A DNA stretch of 36,869 nt from assembly GCF_014643695.1 (NCBI RefSeq), contig NZ_BMJY01000023.1, positions 1 through 36,869 on the forward strand, given 5' to 3'. The stretch comes from Microbacterium album. Lineage in GTDB: Bacteria; Actinomycetota; Actinomycetes; Actinomycetales; Microbacteriaceae. Of the stretch, positions 8,901 through 16,859 are shown one piece after another. The stretch's first letter is position 1, and each line of letters starts with the position of its first letter. The notes below the pieces were generated by a model that worked only from the letters and a program-made list of their open reading frames with translations, was not told where the DNA came from and did no database searches. A program made the position numbers and the translations under genes.

Positions 8901-11900
8901 GGGTCGTCGCGGTGCCGGTGCTCAACAACGACTCCGACCCGGACGGCGACCGCATCGGCCTCGTGCCCGACGGGCTCATCCTGCCCGACGTCGACGGCCT
9001 GGAAGCGGAGGTGCTCGGCAACCGCGTGGTCATCACGTCGCCGGACCGGCCGATGGAGACGTCGCTGCAGTACACGATCGAGGACAGCCGCGGCGCGCAG
9101 GCGCAGGGCGTCGTGCAGATCTCGGTGGACGAGGACGTGCCGCTGCAGGCCCCGATCGCGCGCGACGACCGCGTGCTGGTCGAGTCGATCCAGGACGACC
9201 TGACCGCCGAGGTCGAGCTGCTCGCGAACGACGAGGATCCGGACGGCACGGTCGAGGCGCTGACGATCGAGCTCGAGCCCGACGACAGCGCCCAGCTGCT
9301 CGCGGACGGCGTCGTGCGGGTCGGCATCGAGGAGCGGCGTCGTCTCATCGCGTACACGATCACCGACGAGGACGACCAGAGCGCGACCGCCTTCATCCAC
9401 GTGCCCGGCACGGAGGACCTGCGTCCCACGCTGATCAGCACCGAGCCCGTCGTCGTCGACAGCGGCGAGACGCGCGAGCTGCCGCTCGATGAGTACGTCC
9501 GCGTGGCGAGCGGCAAGCAGGTGCGCATCACCGAGGAGGCGAAGGTCGTCGCCGCGCACGGCAACGGCGACTCGCTCGTCGTGGACGCGCACACGCTCGT
9601 GTACACGTCGGCCGACCGCTACTTCGGCAGCGATGCCATCACGTTCGAGGTGACGGACGGCACCGGCCCCGACGACCCGGACGGCCGCACGGCCACGCTC
9701 TCGCTGCCCATCACGGTGCGTCCGCCGGCCAACGAGCCGCCCGTGTTCGTCGACGCCGAGCTCACGGTCGGCGCCGGCGACGAGGAGCCGGCCACGGTCG
9801 ATCTCGCCGCGCTCGCGACCGACATCGACGACGACCCCCTGCAGTTCGAGATCGCGGGCGGCGTACCGTCGGGCATGCAGGCCCAGATCGTCAACGACTC
9901 CACGCTCAGCGTGACGGCGGATCCCGATCAGAGGGGCGCGACGGCGGCCCTGCAGATCCGGGTGTCCGACGGGGAGACGGATCCCGTGACCGGGGCCGTG
10001 CACGTGACCGTCACGTCCTCGACGCGGCAGCTGCCCGTCGCCACCGACGACCGCGTCGACGAGTGGAACCAGGGCGAGACGCTGTCGCTCGCCGTGCTGG
10101 AGAACGACGTCAACCCGTTCCCCGGGCAGCCGCTCGAAGTGGTCTCGGCGACGGCGGAGACCGGTGACGCGGACGTGCGGGTGGCCGGCGACCGGGTGGA
10201 GATCACGCCGGCGAGCACGTTCCACGGCCGCGTCGTCGCGCGCTACCGCATCGCCGATGCCACGGGCGACGAGGACCGCATGGTGGAGGGCCGGATCTTC
10301 GTGACGGTCCAGGGCGTGCCGGATCGCCCCGGCAGACCGGTCGTCACGAGCGTGCAGGACCGACGCGTGACGATGTCGTGGACGCCGCCCGCCGACAACG
10401 GCGCGCGCATCACCGAGTACGCCGTGCGGTCGACGAACGGCGACTACGAGACCACCTGCCCCGCGACGACCTGCACCCTGACGGGCCTGACCAACAACGT
10501 CGAGTACAACTTCGTCGTCGTGGCGATCAACCGGGTGGGCGAGTCGCAGGGGTCGCTGCCCAGCGAGACCGCGCGTCCCGATGTCCGCCCCGACACCCCC
10601 GTGCCGCCGCGCTCACCCGACTTCGGCGACGGACGCCTGCAGGTCACGTGGGTCGAGCCGAACACGGCGGGATCGCCCGTGTCGTCGTACACGGTCGAGA
10701 TCTCGCCCGCGCCGCCGAACGGCATCGCCACGAAGACCGAGGTGACCGGCACGTCGCTGTGGTGGGACGGTCTGCGCAACGGCGAGTCGTACCAGTTCCG
10801 CGTGCGTGCACACAACGCCGCTCCCGACCCCTCCAGCTGGAGCGGCTGGTCGGTGGCGAACGTGCCCGCGGCCCCGCCCGACGCGCCTGCCCAGCCGACC
10901 ACGGAGCGCCTCGAACCCGTGGGGACGGAGGCCCAGCTCCGGGTGTCGTGGAACGCGCCGGCGGCGAACGGCGACCCGATCAACCTGTACGAGCTGGATG
11001 TCCTCAGCGGCGGATCCGTCAAGCAGACGCTCGAGGTGCAGCCCGGAACGAGGACGCAGACCGTCGCCGTGCCGGCCGACTCCAGCGACTACACCTTCCG
11101 CGTGAGGGCGCACAACAAGGCCGGCTGGGGCGCGCACAGCGCGCCGTCCGCGCCGCGCCAGGCGTTCGGCGTGCCCGGCGCTCCGACCAGGGTCTCGGCA
11201 TCCACGCCCCAGGCCGACAGCCGCATCCACGTGACGTGGACCCCCGGATCTCTCAACGGCGCGCGGGCGGACCAGGTCAGGTACGAGTACTCGGTCAACG
11301 GCGGCGACTGGAGCGGCAACTGGGCCAGCGGCGGCAACGGGTCGGGCCAGATCAACGGCAACAACGGCACCGCCTCGACCGTGCGCATCCGCGCCGTGAC
11401 GACCGCAGACGGCGCGACCTATCGCAGCGACGCGTCCGCCCCGTCGAACTCCGCGACGTCCTACGGCCCGATGCGCGCGCCGGAGGTCCGCGCCTCGCGC
11501 GTGGGCGACGGCACGCAGATCGAGTTCCGGTGGGACGCCCGCAACTCCGGCAACGGGCGGGAGATCCGCTCGGTCGAGGTACGGTTCTCCGGCGGAGGCG
11601 GGTGGCAGGGCGTCTCCGCCAACGGGTCGACGACCCGCGGGTACGGCCACGACACCGAGGGTCGGATCGAGGTGAGGGTGACGGACACCGCGGGGCAGAC
11701 CGTGACGGCCTCCGCTTCCCAGCGGACGGTTCCGCCGCCCGCACCCGCCGCGACCGTCAGCAACTCCGGCGACAGAACCGGCCGGGTGTCGGGGTGCAGC
11801 ACCGGCAACTGCTACTACATGCAGCTGAACTACCAGCACTTCCCCACCGGCAACTACCGGGTGACGTGCTTCGACCAGGACAGCGATGCGAACGGCTTCA

Positions 11901-12043
11901 GCGCATGGAACGGGCGCCTCTCGGGGCAGGGAAGCCAGCGGATGAACTGCTTCTACGGTTACGGCGGGAACCGGGTGCGCCTGCACATCGCCGGTCCCAA
12001 CGGCATCGACTTCTGGACCCCCTGGTGGGAGTGGCGGCAGTGA
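5927..12043 (+). CDS. Giant Ig/cadherin-like and fibronectin type III surface protein (PFNA-like cluster)
   Basis: 2038 residues. I choose ATG 5927 (GGGGAGG at 5911-5917) rather than the upstream in-frame GTG at 5858. Order of parts: an N-terminal membrane/signal segment (about 13-34); a repeat-rich beta region that looks like a propeller (about 45-380); about eleven tandem ~95-residue cadherin/Ig-like repeats (about 395-1460), many marked by VLDNDSDPDGD-type loops that suggest Ca2+ binding; five fibronectin III domains (about 1464-1935); and a C-terminal domain with four Cys and a Trp-rich end. The signal segment lacks an obvious cleavage site, so the protein may stay membrane-tethered with its bulk outside. 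It heads the MoxR-DUF58-transglutaminase-FHA-kinase cluster and is the counterpart of the fn3 gene of the bifidobacterial PFNA cluster. It likely acts as an adhesin, wall scaffold or sensor. The ligand is unknown. Confidence 0.88.
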   Translation: MKAMSWLSGRPRTLAGAAIVTAAAIGVTTMAVAYEGNPTTEVDLHDGSVWITKADQQFVGHFNSRSQLLDGRLIVSSMDYDVLQDGDRVLVQDRGDNSLALIDPAAVTLGNRTELPPGAVVDYARETVAVLDPREGALYVVPLAGITAFSPAEAEPVLELGEGAAVTVGRDGTVHAVSVRDAMVYTVPVTREGEPEDPRERAVEGIGETSDVTITSVGSVPVVLDAQTGTLVVAGGPTIELPDAEDARLALDAAESDSVIVATRGELLRVPLDGSAIDVTPTDGPEGLPTEPVWLDGCAYGAWMHAGWFVRDCIGEQHDLAMPIADYDVEGELRFRVNRDVVMLNNVLSGAAWLASDLLQKVDNWDDLTPPEGDGVENPDPTTVQVPDPSPPDRGEENTPPIANADRFGVRAGQTTVLPVLDNDSDPDGDVLTVTLPDGSPSLGDVQLIHNGTALQIVVPSGASGSDSFVYQVDDGRGGTDRATVTLDVHPDSRNAGPRQNRQLTIPVETGGTVTYNVLPDWIDPDGDNIYLEAVYPPEGDEADFTADGRITYRAISGSQGPLDVPIAVSDGRTSTAGVLKLDVRPPGTTPPITTADHVVTRVGEQVTVSPLANDISASAEPLRLTRVDEVQGATIVADFAAKTFTFESGTEGTYYVQYLASTGPNAVPGLVRVDVVKPTSSDLPPVAVRDVALLPAGGEVLVNVLNNDSDPGGGVLVVQSVTADPSSGLSVSVLGHETLRISDRAVLSEQTTITYRISNGVQGAEGEVIVIPVPAAETLRPPVANDDTAVVRVGDVVTIPVLDNDYHPNDDEIHVAPELVETPDPSAGQIFVSQNTVRFRADSEPGTHYATYEVVDSTGQRDAGFITIDVLPIEEGNNAAPRPRDLTARALASSTTTILVPLDGIDADGDSVELVGLASAPGKGKIVETGADRFVYEAFADAKGVDTFVYRVRDRLGAEGTATVRIGIAPATTRNQAPYAVRDNVAMRPGRVVAVPVLNNDSDPDGDRIGLVPDGLILPDVDGLEAEVLGNRVVITSPDRPMETSLQYTIEDSRGAQAQGVVQISVDEDVPLQAPIARDDRVLVESIQDDLTAEVELLANDEDPDGTVEALTIELEPDDSAQLLADGVVRVGIEERRRLIAYTITDEDDQSATAFIHVPGTEDLRPTLISTEPVVVDSGETRELPLDEYVRVASGKQVRITEEAKVVAAHGNGDSLVVDAHTLVYTSADRYFGSDAITFEVTDGTGPDDPDGRTATLSLPITVRPPANEPPVFVDAELTVGAGDEEPATVDLAALATDIDDDPLQFEIAGGVPSGMQAQIVNDSTLSVTADPDQRGATAALQIRVSDGETDPVTGAVHVTVTSSTRQLPVATDDRVDEWNQGETLSLAVLENDVNPFPGQPLEVVSATAETGDADVRVAGDRVEITPASTFHGRVVARYRIADATGDEDRMVEGRIFVTVQGVPDRPGRPVVTSVQDRRVTMSWTPPADNGARITEYAVRSTNGDYETTCPATTCTLTGLTNNVEYNFVVVAINRVGESQGSLPSETARPDVRPDTPVPPRSPDFGDGRLQVTWVEPNTAGSPVSSYTVEISPAPPNGIATKTEVTGTSLWWDGLRNGESYQFRVRAHNAAPDPSSWSGWSVANVPAAPPDAPAQPTTERLEPVGTEAQLRVSWNAPAANGDPINLYELDVLSGGSVKQTLEVQPGTRTQTVAVPADSSDYTFRVRAHNKAGWGAHSAPSAPRQAFGVPGAPTRVSASTPQADSRIHVTWTPGSLNGARADQVRYEYSVNGGDWSGNWASGGNGSGQINGNNGTASTVRIRAVTTADGATYRSDASAPSNSATSYGPMRAPEVRASRVGDGTQIEFRWDARNSGNGREIRSVEVRFSGGGGWQGVSANGSTTRGYGHDTEGRIEVRVTDTAGQTVTASASQRTVPPPAPAATVSNSGDRTGRVSGCSTGNCYYMQLNYQHFPTGNYRVTCFDQDSDANGFSAWNGRLSGQGSQRMNCFYGYGGNRVRLHIAGPNGIDFWTPWWEWRQ

Positions 12044-12091
12044 CCGGCTCCGCCGCGCCGCACCTCCCGACTCGACAAGGATGATGACCAC

Positions 12092-13063
12092 ATGACGATG
12101 ACCCCCGAGCAGGCGACCTGGTTCCACGGCACCTTCACGCGCCTGGTCGACAACGTGGACCAGGCGCTCATGGGCAAGCGCGAGGTCGTGGGCCTCGTGC
12201 TCGCGGCCATGCTCGCCGAGGGCCACGTGCTGCTCGAGGACGCGCCGGGCACGGGCAAGACGAGCCTCGCGAAGGCCCTCGCGGCGACCGTCCAGGGCAC
12301 GTCGAACCGCATCCAGTTCACGCCGGATCTGCTTCCCAGCGACGTGACCGGCGTGACGATCTACGATCAGCAGTCCCACACGTTCGAGTTCCACCGCGGG
12401 CCGGTGTTCGCCTCGATCGTGCTGGCCGACGAGATCAACCGCGCCTCGCCCAAGACGCAGTCGGCGCTGCTGGAGGTCATGGAGGAGTCGCGCGTCACGG
12501 TGGACGGCGCGCCGCACGAGGTGGGCCGCCCGTTCCTCGTCATCGCGACGCAGAACCCCATCGAGCAGGCCGGCACCTACAAGCTGCCCGAGGCTCAGCT
12601 CGACCGCTTCCTGATCAAGACGACGATCGGGTATCCGACGCTCGAGGTGACGGAGCGCATCCTCGCCGGCTCGGCCGAGCGCAACCCCTCCGCCAACCTG
12701 AAGGCGATCATCACGACCAGCGCGGTCGCGGACATGGCCGATCTCGCCGCCACCGCGCACGTCGAGCCCGCCGTGCTGCGCTACGCCGCCGAGCTCGCTG
12801 AGCGGACGCGCGAGGACAAGGACACGCGCCTGGGCGTCTCGGTGCGCGGTGCGATCGCGATGGTGCGGCTTGCGAAGGTCTGGGCGGCGGCGCAGGGGCG
12901 CCACTACGTCATCCCCGACGACATCAAGGCTCTCGCCCAGCCGGTGTGGGCTCACCGTCTCGTCATGGATCCCGAGGCCGAGTTCGTGGGCACCACGCCC
13001 GAGACCGTCATCTCGCGCGTGCTCGACAAGGTCGACGCGCCGCAGGCCCGTACCGTCTCCTGA
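12092..13063 (+). CDS. moxR: MoxR family AAA+ ATPase
   Basis: 323 residues. Walker A is EDAPGTGKT (49-57), Walker B is LADEIN (111-116), sensor 1 is ATQNP, and the MoxR-typical LPEAQLDRF arginine-finger region follows. MoxR ATPases act as chaperone-like remodelling factors, normally with a DUF58 or VWA protein encoded next door, as here. The ATG at 12092 is preceded by AAGGATG; an in-frame ATG two codons later is possible. It follows the giant fn3 protein by 48 bp and precedes DUF58 by 26 bp, so it is probably on the same transcript. The target is unknown; by position, it may be the maturation of the envelope proteins of this cluster. Confidence 0.93.
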   Translation: MTMTPEQATWFHGTFTRLVDNVDQALMGKREVVGLVLAAMLAEGHVLLEDAPGTGKTSLAKALAATVQGTSNRIQFTPDLLPSDVTGVTIYDQQSHTFEFHRGPVFASIVLADEINRASPKTQSALLEVMEESRVTVDGAPHEVGRPFLVIATQNPIEQAGTYKLPEAQLDRFLIKTTIGYPTLEVTERILAGSAERNPSANLKAIITTSAVADMADLAATAHVEPAVLRYAAELAERTREDKDTRLGVSVRGAIAMVRLAKVWAAAQGRHYVIPDDIKALAQPVWAHRLVMDPEAEFVGTTPETVISRVLDKVDAPQARTVS

Positions 13064-13089
13064 CGCCGAGACCCGTTCGATCGGCATCC

Positions 13090-14343
13090 ATGACCGCTTC
13101 CTCAGAGCCCGCTCCGGCCGCGCCCGCACAGGCGAGCTGGCGACAGGTCGCGCTGTACCTGCTCACGCGGGCCGCGGCGCGGCTGCGCGCCGCGACCAAG
13201 GTCGTCCGGCCGATCGGCTGGGTGCTCATCGGCTTCGCGACCGTGCTGTGGCTCAGCGGTCCGCGGCTCGGCTGGTGGGAGGTCACGGTCGCGGCCGTCG
13301 TGATCACGGTGGTCGTGCTGCTGTGCCTGTTGTTCCTCATCGGCCGCACGGCCTATGACGTCTCGCTCGACCTCACGCGCACGCGGGTCGTGGTGGGTGA
13401 GCGCGCGGTGGGCGCGCTGACGCTCTCCAACTCGGGGAGCCGGACGATCCTGCCCTCGCGCGTCGTGCTCCCCGTCGGCACGGGCCGCGGCGTGTTCGGG
13501 ATCCGGCGCCTGGCTCCCGGCGAGCAGGCGGAGGAGCTCTTCGCGATCCCCACCGCGCGGCGCGCCGTGCTTCCGGTGGGCCCCGTGAGCATCGTCCGGG
13601 GCGATCCGCTGGGGCTGTTCGAGCGCGTCGACAGTCGAGACGAGCCGGTCGACCTGTACGTGCACCCTCGCACGGTGCGGTTCGACGGCCAGTCGCTCGG
13701 CTTCGTGCGCGATCTCGAGGGCATGACCTCGCGGGAGCTGGCTCGCGACGACATCGCGTTCCACGCCCTGTCGGAGTATCAGCCGGGGGACGACCTCCGC
13801 CACGTCCACTGGCGCTCGACCGCCCGCACCGGCACGCTCATGGTGCGCACGTACGAGCAGACGCGCCGCTCGCACTTCGTCATCGGCCTCACGACGCACC
13901 CGGGCGAGTACGCCGACGAGGAGGAGTTCGAGCTGGCGATCTCGGCGGTCGGGTCGATGGGGCTGCGCGCGCTGCGCGACTCCCACCGGGTCGAGGTCCG
14001 CGCGCAGCGGGGCAAGCTGCGAACTGAGACGCCCCGGCACCTGCTCGACGCGCTCTCCGGGGTCGAGCACTCGCGTCCCCGCGACGGGGCTGTGGGCGAG
14101 CTGGCGGGCTCCATCGCGGCCGCGGCGCCGGCCGCGAGCGTGGTCGTGCTCGTCGGGGGCAGCCGGATCGGCGCGACGCAGCTCCGCGCGGCCTTCTCCC
14201 GGTTGCCCGTCGGTGTGCGCACCCTCGCGGTGATCGCCGCCACGGGGCAGGAGGCGGGCATGCGCCGTATCGGCGAGGCCGACGTGATCACGATCGGCAC
14301 GCTCGAGGACCTGCCCCCCTCACTGCGGAGGGTGCTCGCATGA
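13090..14343 (+). CDS. DUF58 domain membrane protein
   Basis: 417 residues from ATG 13090; the longer in-frame reading overlaps the moxR 3' end and has no ribosome site. Two N-terminal membrane helices (about 38-82) are followed by a beta-rich segment and the DUF58 signature YQPGDDLRHVHWRST (from Y230), then a VWA-like C-terminal region ending in a possible Rossmann-like fold. DUF58 proteins are the standard partner of MoxR. Its stop overlaps the start of the transglutaminase-like gene by four bases (ATGA), which couples the two. It probably anchors or presents MoxR activity at the membrane (inference from the family). Confidence 0.9.
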   Translation: MTASSEPAPAAPAQASWRQVALYLLTRAAARLRAATKVVRPIGWVLIGFATVLWLSGPRLGWWEVTVAAVVITVVVLLCLLFLIGRTAYDVSLDLTRTRVVVGERAVGALTLSNSGSRTILPSRVVLPVGTGRGVFGIRRLAPGEQAEELFAIPTARRAVLPVGPVSIVRGDPLGLFERVDSRDEPVDLYVHPRTVRFDGQSLGFVRDLEGMTSRELARDDIAFHALSEYQPGDDLRHVHWRSTARTGTLMVRTYEQTRRSHFVIGLTTHPGEYADEEEFELAISAVGSMGLRALRDSHRVEVRAQRGKLRTETPRHLLDALSGVEHSRPRDGAVGELAGSIAAAAPAASVVVLVGGSRIGATQLRAAFSRLPVGVRTLAVIAATGQEAGMRRIGEADVITIGTLEDLPPSLRRVLA

Positions 14344-16859
14344 CCGCCACGATGACACCCCCGGTTTCGGCCGAGGCCTCGCCCCCGGCGCCCGCCCCGC
14401 GACGGCGAGCGACGCGTCGCGCCCGTACGCCCCTCGACGCGCGCCGCTGGGCCCTCGATCTCGGGGCCGTCGCGCTCCTGCTGCTCGTACCGGTCATCGG
14501 GTTCTGGCCCACGTTCGACGGGCCCATCGTGCTGCTGCCGGGAATCGGGGGACTCGCCGTCGCTCTGGGCCTTGCCGCGCTCGGCGCGCGCCGCGGCTGG
14601 GGCGTGCTCACGCTCGCGGCCTCCGTCGTCGCCGCCTACTTCGTCCTCGGCGGGCCGCTGGCGCTGCCGCACACCGCGATCGGCGGCGTCATCCCGACGG
14701 TCGAGACGTTCCGGCGCCTCGCGGCCGGTGCCGTGCAGTCGTGGAAGTCGCTGCTGACGACGGTCGCTCCCGTCGCGCCGGAGGACGGCCATCTGCTGGT
14801 GCCGTTCCTCCTGGTGCTGGTGCTCGGCACGCTCGCCGCCAGCCTCGCCCTCCGCGTCATGCCCGCGGCCTGGGCGCTCGTGCCGGCCGTCGCGTGCCTC
14901 GCCCTGCAGATCGCCCTCGGAACGTCCGAGCCCGCCGTGCCGATCGTCCAGGGCGTCCTGCTCGCCGTGGTCGCGATCGTGTGGCTCGCCGTGCGGGACG
15001 CGTGGGCGCCCGCGCGCAGCGCCATTGCGGTGGGGACCGACGACGCCCCGGCCGCCGACCGCGCTCACCTGCTCCGCCGCATCGCCACCGCGGCGGGAGT
15101 GCTCGGCGTCGCCGCCGCGGTCGGCGCCGCATCGACGCTGCTCGCACCCGCCAACGAGGTGAGGTACGTGCTCCGCGACGTGATCATCCCGCCCTTCGAC
15201 ATCCGCGACTACCCCAGCCCCCTGCAGAGCTTCCGGCTGTACGTCGAGAAGTTCGCCGAGGAGCCGCTCTTCACCGTCTCGGGTCTGCCCGAGGGCGCGC
15301 GCGTGCGGCTGGGCGCCATGGACGCCTACTCGGGTGTCGTGTACAACGTCTCCGACGCGTCGAGCGCGTTCACCCCGCTGCGGTCGAACATGGCGGCGGA
15401 CGCCGAGGGGGAGTCCGTCGAGCTCCGGGTCGTGGTGCAGGGGTACGACGACGTCTGGCTTCCCGGCGTGGGCCGCATCGACGCGCTCACCTACGACGGG
15501 CCGCGCGCGGACGAGCTGCGCCGGGGCACGTACTACAACCCCGCGACGGGGACCGGGGTCGTGACCCCCGGGCTGCGCGAGGGAGACGCCTACACGCTGC
15601 AGGCGGTGCTGCCTCCGGAGCCGAGCGACGCCGTCCTCGCCGAGGACGTGTTCGCTCCCGTCGACGTGCCGCAGCCGCGCTCGGTGCCGAACGGCATCGC
15701 AGAGCTCGCGGCCGACGCGATCTCCAACGCCGAGGCCTCGACGCCGGTCGAGAAGGTGCAGGCGCTGGCGACCTACCTCGTCGAGTCCGGCTTCTTCAGC
15801 CACGGTCAGGACGGCGAGTTCTCGCCCTCGGGACACGGCTCGGCGCGCATCGCGATGCTGACGGGCGGCGACCAGATGGTCGGCGACGACGAGCAGTACG
15901 CCGTGCTCATGGCACTCATGGCCCACGAGGTCGGCATCCCCGCCCGCGTCGTGATGGGCTTCCACTCGGATGAGCGAACGGGCAGCGAGCTCGTCGCGAC
16001 GGGCGACAACCTGCACGCGTGGGTGGAGGTGCCGTTCCGCGACGCGGGCTGGGTCGCGTTCGACCCGACGCCCGACGAGGACAAGGACCCCAAGGACCAG
16101 ACGACGCAGCCGCAGGCCGATCCCCAGCCCATGCCCCTGCAGCCCCCGCCGCCGCCCAAGGAGGAAGCCGACGAGCCGCCGCTCGTGCCGGACGAGCGCG
16201 AGACGGAGGACGAGGCCGAGCCGCTGCCGGCGTTCCTGGGCCTCCTGCTCGCGGTGGGCGGTATCGGGCTCGGGACGATCCTGCTCCTGCTCGCGCCGTT
16301 CGTGATCATCGGCGGGCTGAAGGCCGCGCGTCGGCGCAAGCGGCGCGAGGCCCCCGCTCCGGCCGACCGGCTCAGCGGCGGCTGGGACGAGCTGATGGAT
16401 CGCGCGGCCGATTTCGGGCGCACCGTTCCGGTGGGCGCCACGCGCTACGAGCAGTCGCTGCGCCTCCGAGACGCGATCGAGGAGCCGCGCATCACGGCGC
16501 TCGCCGTGCGCGCCGACGCGGGCGTCTTCGGCCCGGGCGATCCGTCGCCCACCGAGATCGACGCGTTCTGGAACGAGGTGGACCAGATCGTGGGCGGGAT
16601 GACGCGCAAGGCGTCGTTCTGGGCGCGGCTGCGGGCGCGGCTCAACGTGCGCACGCTGATCGCGGGGTCGAGGCTTGCCACGCGCACGCGTGACCTGCGA
16701 GAGTCCGTGGCACAGAGGCGCACGCAGCTGCAGGGCGCCGCCACGGCCGGACTGCGCCGAGCCGTGACGGAGCCCGTCGCCGCCCGCCGCGGCGGCAGGC
16801 CCGCGTCTCGCGACGCGCGGAGGACGGCTGCGCGCGACGGGAAGGGAGAACCGACATGA
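14340..16859 (+). CDS. TgpA-type transglutaminase-like membrane protein with a missing catalytic Cys
   Basis: 839 residues: about six N-terminal membrane helices (about 37-255), an extracytoplasmic region with a transglutaminase-core fold (about 440-580), a Pro/Glu-rich linker, a further helix (about 630-660) and a cytoplasmic tail. This is the DUF3488/TgpA arrangement that accompanies MoxR-DUF58. The core keeps the expected His (NLHAW, H559) and Asp (FDPTP, D575). The segment that in active relatives reads G-x-C-E-Q-[FY]-A is GDDEQYA here, with D517 in place of Cys. The only Cys I find in the protein lies in a membrane helix. The domain is therefore probably non-catalytic, perhaps a binding or structural module. 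It overlaps both neighbours by four bases. Confidence 0.9.
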   Translation: MTATMTPPVSAEASPPAPAPRRRATRRARTPLDARRWALDLGAVALLLLVPVIGFWPTFDGPIVLLPGIGGLAVALGLAALGARRGWGVLTLAASVVAAYFVLGGPLALPHTAIGGVIPTVETFRRLAAGAVQSWKSLLTTVAPVAPEDGHLLVPFLLVLVLGTLAASLALRVMPAAWALVPAVACLALQIALGTSEPAVPIVQGVLLAVVAIVWLAVRDAWAPARSAIAVGTDDAPAADRAHLLRRIATAAGVLGVAAAVGAASTLLAPANEVRYVLRDVIIPPFDIRDYPSPLQSFRLYVEKFAEEPLFTVSGLPEGARVRLGAMDAYSGVVYNVSDASSAFTPLRSNMAADAEGESVELRVVVQGYDDVWLPGVGRIDALTYDGPRADELRRGTYYNPATGTGVVTPGLREGDAYTLQAVLPPEPSDAVLAEDVFAPVDVPQPRSVPNGIAELAADAISNAEASTPVEKVQALATYLVESGFFSHGQDGEFSPSGHGSARIAMLTGGDQMVGDDEQYAVLMALMAHEVGIPARVVMGFHSDERTGSELVATGDNLHAWVEVPFRDAGWVAFDPTPDEDKDPKDQTTQPQADPQPMPLQPPPPPKEEADEPPLVPDERETEDEAEPLPAFLGLLLAVGGIGLGTILLLLAPFVIIGGLKAARRRKRREAPAPADRLSGGWDELMDRAADFGRTVPVGATRYEQSLRLRDAIEEPRITALAVRADAGVFGPGDPSPTEIDAFWNEVDQIVGGMTRKASFWARLRARLNVRTLIAGSRLATRTRDLRESVAQRRTQLQGAATAGLRRAVTEPVAARRGGRPASRDARRTAARDGKGEPT

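Noticed and set aside
6749..10225. 1158-codon minus-strand open frame
   Set aside because: Antisense of the giant Ig/fn3 gene, with Arg/Val/Asp-rich composition; a shadow of the third-position GC bias.
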